NCBI GenBank assembly: GCA_030054245.1
Contig: JASGCH010000034.1
Span: 1 to 9,863 of the forward strand
Source: Gammaproteobacteria bacterium
GTDB taxonomy: Bacteria; Pseudomonadota; Gammaproteobacteria; Burkholderiales; Burkholderiaceae_C
Reading direction: 5' to 3'
Length of the DNA stretch: 9,863 nucleotides
The notes beneath the pieces are model-generated. The model did no database searches. It saw only the letters and a list, made by a program, of their open reading frames with translations, and was not told where the DNA came from. Every line of letters begins with the position of its first letter. Position 1 is the stretch's first letter. A program made the translations under genes and the position numbers. This document shows positions 6,470-9,863 of the stretch, in pieces.

Positions 6470-7432
6470 ATGTCTAATATGCACACCACACAGCTGACTC
6501 AAAAATTAGCTTTACCCGTTATAGGCGCCCCCTTGTTTATCATCAGTAACCCCAAATTGGTTATTGCACAGTGCAAGGCAGGGATCGTTGGCTCTATGCC
6601 ATCTTTGAATGCCCGTCCACTCAGTCAACTAGACGAATGGCTTGCCGAAATTACTGAAACCTTAGCCTCTTACAATCAAGAGCACCCGGAAAGGCCGGCG
6701 GCCCCTTTTGCTGTCAATCAAATCGTCCATAAAAGCAACGAAAGATTAGAAGCTGATATGGAATTGTGTATCAAATATAAAGTGCCTATCTATATCACTT
6801 CTTTAGGAGCTAAGGAAGAAGTCTTTGACTTAGCTCATAGCTACGGAGCTATAGTATTTCATGATGTCATAAGCAACCATTTTGCCAAAAAAGCCATTGC
6901 CAAAGGGGCCGATGGAATTGTAGCTGTAGCCTCAGGTGCCGGAGGACATGCCGGCAGTAAAAGTCCATTTGCTCTGGTGCAAGAAATACGCGAATGGTTT
7001 GATGGTCCCTTAGCACTCAGTGGCGCTATCGCTCACGGGGGAGCCGTTTTGGCCGCTCAGGCCATGGGCGCTGACTTCGCTTATATAGGTTCAGCTTTTA
7101 TAGCTACCGATGAAGCGCGAGCAAGTCCAGAATACAAACAGGCTATTGTGGATGCCAATTCAGATGATATCATTTACAGTAGTTTATTTACTGGGGTTTT
7201 AGGCAATTATTTAGCCCAGTCTATTAAGAACTCAGGCTTAGATCCTTATAACCTTCCTACAGGGGATCCCAAGACCATGAATTTTTCTAACGGTTTGAAG
7301 AAAGCTTGGAAAGATATTTGGGGGTGTGGACAGGGTGTAGGAATGGTTAAAAAAGTGGTCCCGGTTTCAGAGCTTATTGAGCGACTCAAAGTAGAATATG
7401 AAGCGGCTAAACTTAAGATTACCGCATCATAA
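6470..7432 (+). CDS. Nitronate monooxygenase-like FMN flavoprotein
   Basis: A 320-residue TIM-barrel flavoprotein of the nitronate monooxygenase / 2-nitropropane dioxygenase family, predicted to be cytoplasmic and to bind FMN. Family members oxidise alkyl nitronates, but several prove to be quinone reductases or have unknown substrates. The visible marks are the N-terminal PVIGAPLFIISNPKLVIAQCKAGIVGS (16-42), the flavin and catalytic loop GAGGHAG (156-162) with His160 as the likely catalytic base, and the phosphate-binding end SGAIAHGGAVLAAQAMGADFAYIG (184-207). It belongs to a subgroup with PFAVNQIVH and a conserved SNERL segment, common in proteobacteria. The nearest purine-rich tract, AAGGA at 6448-6452, is too far from the ATG to act as a normal ribosome site; ATG 6479 is a second in-frame option. 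The neighbours do not reveal the substrate. Confidence 0.88.
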   Translation: MSNMHTTQLTQKLALPVIGAPLFIISNPKLVIAQCKAGIVGSMPSLNARPLSQLDEWLAEITETLASYNQEHPERPAAPFAVNQIVHKSNERLEADMELCIKYKVPIYITSLGAKEEVFDLAHSYGAIVFHDVISNHFAKKAIAKGADGIVAVASGAGGHAGSKSPFALVQEIREWFDGPLALSGAIAHGGAVLAAQAMGADFAYIGSAFIATDEARASPEYKQAIVDANSDDIIYSSLFTGVLGNYLAQSIKNSGLDPYNLPTGDPKTMNFSNGLKKAWKDIWGCGQGVGMVKKVVPVSELIERLKVEYEAAKLKITAS

Positions 7433-7455
7433 ATCCGCTGACTTTCCCACACAAT

Positions 7456-7475
7456 GGTCCATCGGCGATGGATCC
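7456..7475 (+). repeat. Decayed core palindrome after the NMO-like gene
   Basis: TCCATC (7458-7463), loop GGC, GATGGA (7467-7472). The CCATCGGC centre matches the core of the dispersed family, for example CACCATCGGATGGTG at 9710-9724. It is followed by TCCTAAAA rather than T residues, so it is not a standard terminator. Confidence 0.4.
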
Positions 7476-7524
7476 TAAAATCCGATCCTTGACCAAAGTT
7501 ATGGGCACCCAGCTGGGACCGTAT

Positions 7525-7600
7525 TGAGACTATAAGATGGTTGCACAACCCCAGACAATCTGCCCAATTACTAGGCTTAATCGCACTGCGCAACCATCGG
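7525..7600 (-). repeat. Dispersed repeat, long-loop copy
   Basis: Arms GATGGTTGC (7536-7544) and GCAACCATC (7590-7598) are a perfect 9-bp inverted repeat about 45 bases apart. Read on the minus strand, the end GGGGTTGTGCAACCATCTTA matches the right arm of the copy at 16-60 (GGTTGTGCAACCGTCTTA). On the plus strand, ATTGAGACTATAAGATGGTTGCAC also resembles the ATTGAGTATAAAGACTGTTGCAC entry into the copy at 9774. Confidence 0.55.
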
Positions 7601-7630
7601 AATCGACCAAGAGGGACATTCGCTGGTGGG

Positions 7631-7673
7631 CGCTCCCAGTCTCGCATATTGAGTATATGCGAGACTGGGAGCG
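7631..7673. repeat. Perfect 19-bp inverted repeat (stem-loop)
   Basis: CGCTCCCAGTCTCGCATAT (7631-7649), a 5-base loop TGAGT, then the exact reverse complement (7655-7673). It is the longest perfect palindrome found in the window. The loop region GCATATTGAGTATA (7644-7657) recurs exactly at 9760-9773. There is no T-tract on either side, so it is probably part of the repeat element and not a plain terminator. Confidence 0.85.
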
Positions 7674-7749
7674 GAAGCGCAATGGATAGCGCAACGAACT
7701 GGGACATAACGCAGTAATTTGGTAGTGTAGTAGGTTATGCAACAGTCTT
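7673..7749 (-). repeat. Dispersed repeat, extended-type copy, inverted
   Basis: On the minus strand it starts AAGACTGTTGCA (7749-7738), then shares AAATTACTGCGTTATGT (7720-7704), AGTTCGTTGCGCTATCCA (7700-7683) and TGCGCTTCC (7681-7673) with the plus-strand copy at 9774-9863. The segment between the first two blocks differs. It abuts the 19-bp stem-loop and ends 25 bases before the SDR start. Confidence 0.85.
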
Positions 7750-7774
7750 CAATCGTCTTTCAGTGACAATCCAA

Positions 7775-8539
7775 ATGAATACTGACAAAAATATCCTTAT
7801 GATAGGTATAGGTAACAATGGAAGAATTGGTCACAGTATTTGTGACTACTACCTGAAAGCTGGATACCGAGTGTTCGCCACTACACGCCAGAAACCTATC
7901 TCATCCCAAGATGAATTAGCGTTGCCTCAAGAAAAATTCTCATTGTTTCACTCTGACTTATCCAATGTTGCAGATATTATGAGGATCGTTGATCAGGCTT
8001 GTGCCGAAATCATTATTTTTAATTTATCAAATTTTACGCCCTTTTCTTCTGAAAATAAGACATTAGCCGATAGGTCTGCACATCTTGTAGATTGTTTTCA
8101 AGCCCATATACAAATCCCCCTTCTGGTATCTTCTTATGTCGCCGAATCATACCTTAAGCGCCAAAAACCCGGTCTGCTCATTTTTCTAGGTGATGCCTTT
8201 CTACACAAAGGAGGAGTCTATCCTTATGAATATATCCACTACGGTGCCACAAAATGTGCCGCCTCAGAAATCACCAAAAGCATCAATGCAAAATTTGCTA
8301 CCAGCGGTATCCGTAGCATTACTTTGTTATTAGGTCCCATCTTACCTGCGACACAAACCTCAGCAAAAACCAAGTCTAAATTATCACACGATTTGAAAGT
8401 GGTGGATAAAAGGGATGAAGAATGGATTGGTGTTGAAAGTGTCCTAAATACCATCGATTTTGTTATACAAAACAAATATATCTCCGAATATCTGTATATT
8501 GATGGCAACCGAAACTGGCAAACACTTAAAGAGTATTAA
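7775..8539 (+). CDS. SDR oxidoreductase, FolM/pteridine-reductase-like
   Basis: A 254-residue short-chain dehydrogenase/reductase (from ATG 7775; GTG 7763 is an alternative). The Rossmann nucleotide site is GIGNNGRIG (11-19), followed by TTR (36-38), where an arginine commonly favours NADPH. Tyr156 and Lys160 form the YxxxK pair. The residue usually Ser in SDRs is Asp140 (FLGDAF), and the chain ends IDGNRNW. The Asp-Tyr-Lys triad and the DG.R tail recall E. coli FolM and the PTR1 pteridine reductases, which reduce dihydropterins or dihydrofolate. The usual NA(G/S) motif reads NLS (83-85). The match is partial and no folate genes are near, so the substrate is inferred. No Shine-Dalgarno is seen. 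It lies just after an inverted repeat copy and converges on the glycosyltransferase gene. Confidence 0.8.
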   Translation: MNTDKNILMIGIGNNGRIGHSICDYYLKAGYRVFATTRQKPISSQDELALPQEKFSLFHSDLSNVADIMRIVDQACAEIIIFNLSNFTPFSSENKTLADRSAHLVDCFQAHIQIPLLVSSYVAESYLKRQKPGLLIFLGDAFLHKGGVYPYEYIHYGATKCAASEITKSINAKFATSGIRSITLLLGPILPATQTSAKTKSKLSHDLKVVDKRDEEWIGVESVLNTIDFVIQNKYISEYLYIDGNRNWQTLKEY

Positions 8540-9657
8540 ATGATTTTTTGATAAAAATTTAATATTCTTTTCAAATTTTTATCAAATTGATAGCCTCGTC
8601 GGGTTTTAGATTTTGCGGATTCGGATATTCTTGCCAATTTATCTTCACTCTCTCTACTTATGTTCCAAATCTTTTTGGCCAATGACTCAATGGATAAGGC
8701 TGGACATAAGTAACCTGTTTTTTGGTTGACGATCTCATATATACCGCCAACATTGTATGCAATGACGATCTTCCCTCTTAACATTAATTCAATAATAGAG
8801 GTGGGTATGCTTTCAAAAAAAGAGGGTTGAATAAAAAAAGTATATTTATCCGCAATGGTATCTAACCCTGATAAGGCTGAAAAAGTTCCTTCAAAAACCA
8901 CTTGGCGTTGTAGTCCTAGGCATTTCACAAGTTGGCGAAGCGCCCCCTCTTCTTCCCCATCTCCATAGATGTGTAATCGGCAATCTTGATCAAGCAACAC
9001 CAGATGATACCAAACCATGATGAGTGCGGCCACCCCCTTTTCAACCGATAAGCGCCCAATGTAAGCAAAATCGCGTCTATACACCTTAAACGGAGAAAGT
9101 ATAGGTGATGGTGTCTCTATTAAATGCCTAATCAGGGTAATTTTGCCCTGGAATTGCCAATGCTCAGATACTCCTTTGACTACTTCTTGACAAGTAGCAA
9201 CGATCCCTGAAATTTTATTCAGATAATCAGCATAATTACTTACAAACCAATGACTTGAATTCTGTTGCGGAACGGTATATTCAGTTAAAACCACGGGAAT
9301 ATTTTTATTTGATTGTGGGTGGTCTAACCAAGCACAGGCTAGTTTTCCTAAGGGATGTACATGAATAATGTCTGGTGCCCAAGCATTTATCTCTTCTACT
9401 CTATTCTTTATAAAATTAATTTCTATACGGTTGTCCTCTAAAGAAGCGTGGTACTCTTTCGGAAAGAAATATGGAATATGAAGGTCTGTTAATTTTTTAA
9501 GCCAAAATGGTTTACGAGGTCGTTCACCAATATAAACTTTAACTTCAATACCCTTCTCAGAAAGCCCTTTAGCCAATAAAAAGTTATAGTACTCACAACC
9601 ACCAAAATTATTAAAATAACAAGCCAATATCGCTACTTTGTGTATTTTCTTAGGCAT
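8536..9657 (-). CDS. Glycosyltransferase, GT-B fold (family 4 type)
   Basis: A 373-residue retaining-type glycosyltransferase with two Rossmann-like halves. It probably moves a sugar from a nucleotide-sugar donor to a cell-envelope glycan or lipid acceptor at the cytoplasmic side of the membrane. The N-terminal half has FGGCEYYNFLLAKGL (18-32, the usual Gly-Gly acceptor loop) and DIIHVHPLGK (96-105). The C-terminal half has YIGRLSVEKG (199-208), IYGDGEEE (230-237) and the EX7E motif with Glu282 and Glu290 (FESIPTSIIE), followed by VGGIYEIV (303-310). No signal peptide or membrane segment is seen. The length is usual for the family. The ATG at 9657 has no clear Shine-Dalgarno. The stop shares the four bases TTAA with the SDR stop on the other strand. 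A lone glycosyltransferase without other envelope genes in view leaves donor and acceptor unknown. Confidence 0.88.
   Translation of the reverse strand: MPKKIHKVAILACYFNNFGGCEYYNFLLAKGLSEKGIEVKVYIGERPRKPFWLKKLTDLHIPYFFPKEYHASLEDNRIEINFIKNRVEEINAWAPDIIHVHPLGKLACAWLDHPQSNKNIPVVLTEYTVPQQNSSHWFVSNYADYLNKISGIVATCQEVVKGVSEHWQFQGKITLIRHLIETPSPILSPFKVYRRDFAYIGRLSVEKGVAALIMVWYHLVLLDQDCRLHIYGDGEEEGALRQLVKCLGLQRQVVFEGTFSALSGLDTIADKYTFFIQPSFFESIPTSIIELMLRGKIVIAYNVGGIYEIVNQKTGYLCPALSIESLAKKIWNISRESEDKLARISESAKSKTRRGYQFDKNLKRILNFYQKII
8547..8586. repeat. 14-bp perfect inverted repeat at a convergent gene end
   Basis: TTTGATAAAAATTT (8547-8560) and AAATTTTTATCAAA (8573-8586) around a 12-base loop. It lies within the last codons of the glycosyltransferase gene and just after the SDR stop. 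It may serve as a bidirectional transcription end for the convergent pair, but it is AT-rich and neither side has a clean T-tract after the stem. It is unrelated in sequence to the AAGACTG family. Confidence 0.55.
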
Positions 9658-9699
9658 GAAGTATAGAGGGGCTATAAATGGAGGAAACTAGCTCTAAGC

Positions 9700-9727
9700 A
9701 AGACTGTTACACCATCGGATGGTGCCG
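9700..9727 (+). repeat. Dispersed palindromic repeat, half copy
   Basis: Starts AAGACTGTTACACCAT and contains the perfect stem CACCAT-cgg-ATGGTG (9710-9724). After GCCG the sequence leaves the consensus and runs into a small GCTC-ggt-GAGC hairpin. It is in the same orientation as the longer copy 74 bases further on. Confidence 0.7.
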
Positions 9728-9759
9728 CTCGGTGAGCTATCATAACGCTCGTTGGTGTT

Positions 9760-9863
9760 GCATATTGAGTATAAAGACTGTTGCACCATCGGCTGGCGCC
9801 GCGGTTGTCAAATTACTGCGTTATGTAGGTGCTTAAGTTCGTTGCGCTATCCACTGCGCTTCC
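9760..9863 (+). repeat. Dispersed repeat, extended-type copy, cut by window end
   Basis: Entry motif GCATATTGAGTATA (9760-9773), core AAGACTGTTGCACCATCGGC (9774-9793), then GCCGCGGTTGTCAAATT (9798-9814), AAATTACTGCGTTATGT (9810-9826), AGTTCGTTGCGCTATCCA (9836-9853) and TGCGCTTCC at the edge. It shares one block with the copy at 92-133 and the others with the copy at 7673-7749, so it links the family together. Its far end lies outside the window. Confidence 0.85.

Larger units (their letters stand above)
7433..7774. other. Gene-free, repeat-dense spacer
   Basis: About 340 bases between the NMO-like gene and the SDR gene with no credible gene. It is nearly filled by repeat-family pieces: a decayed core palindrome at 7456-7475, a long-loop inverted copy at about 7525-7600, a perfect 19-bp stem at 7631-7673 and an extended-type copy at 7673-7749. 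A minus-strand open frame from 7707 down into the NMO-like gene crosses these pieces and looks fortuitous. Confidence 0.7.

Noticed and set aside
7246..7707. Minus-strand open frame of 153 codons
   Set aside because: It overlaps the 3' end of the well-supported NMO-like gene, crosses the perfect stem and repeat copies, and its translation shows no family motif. Its length comes from repeat sequence.

Overview
The window looks like a stretch of a proteobacterial chromosome, most likely a lower-GC betaproteobacterium. The UvrB sequence reads like a betaproteobacterial one (N-terminal PNSPF...PAGDQPHAI block, the SAIYGIGNP stretch, a C-terminal part ending near KDLIEGIY). The crotonase and the nitronate monooxygenase-like protein also resemble proteins common in that class. 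This assignment comes from remembered family sequences, not from a search.

Layout from left to right: a GC-richer enoyl-CoA hydratase/isomerase-family gene (193-1011, +); a frameshifted AlbA_2/GHKL ATP-binding regulator gene (1120-2639, +); uvrB (about 2885-4915, -); a divergent recombination pair, ybaB/ebfC (5159-5482, +) and recR (5620-6231, +); a nitronate monooxygenase-like flavoprotein with its own promoter candidate (6470-7432, +); and a convergent pair made of a FolM/pteridine-reductase-like SDR (7775-8539, +) and a family-4-type glycosyltransferase (8536-9657, -), which overlap by four bases.

Nucleotide-excision repair (UvrB) and the RecFOR pathway (RecR, with YbaB beside it) form a small DNA-maintenance cluster. 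The dnaX gene that usually precedes ybaB-recR is missing from its expected place. The other genes show no clear shared pathway.

The most distinctive feature is between the genes. Most of the larger intergenic gaps hold one or more copies of a dispersed repeat family, in both orientations and in varying states of decay. The core is a palindrome of about 35 bp that begins AAGACTGTTGCACCA and ends TGGTGCAACCGTCTT. Some copies carry a longer extension. Two long copies lie in inverted orientation around the SDR/glycosyltransferase pair, and one of them abuts a perfect 19-bp inverted repeat. This family is the best candidate here for something undescribed; no complete new gene system is visible.
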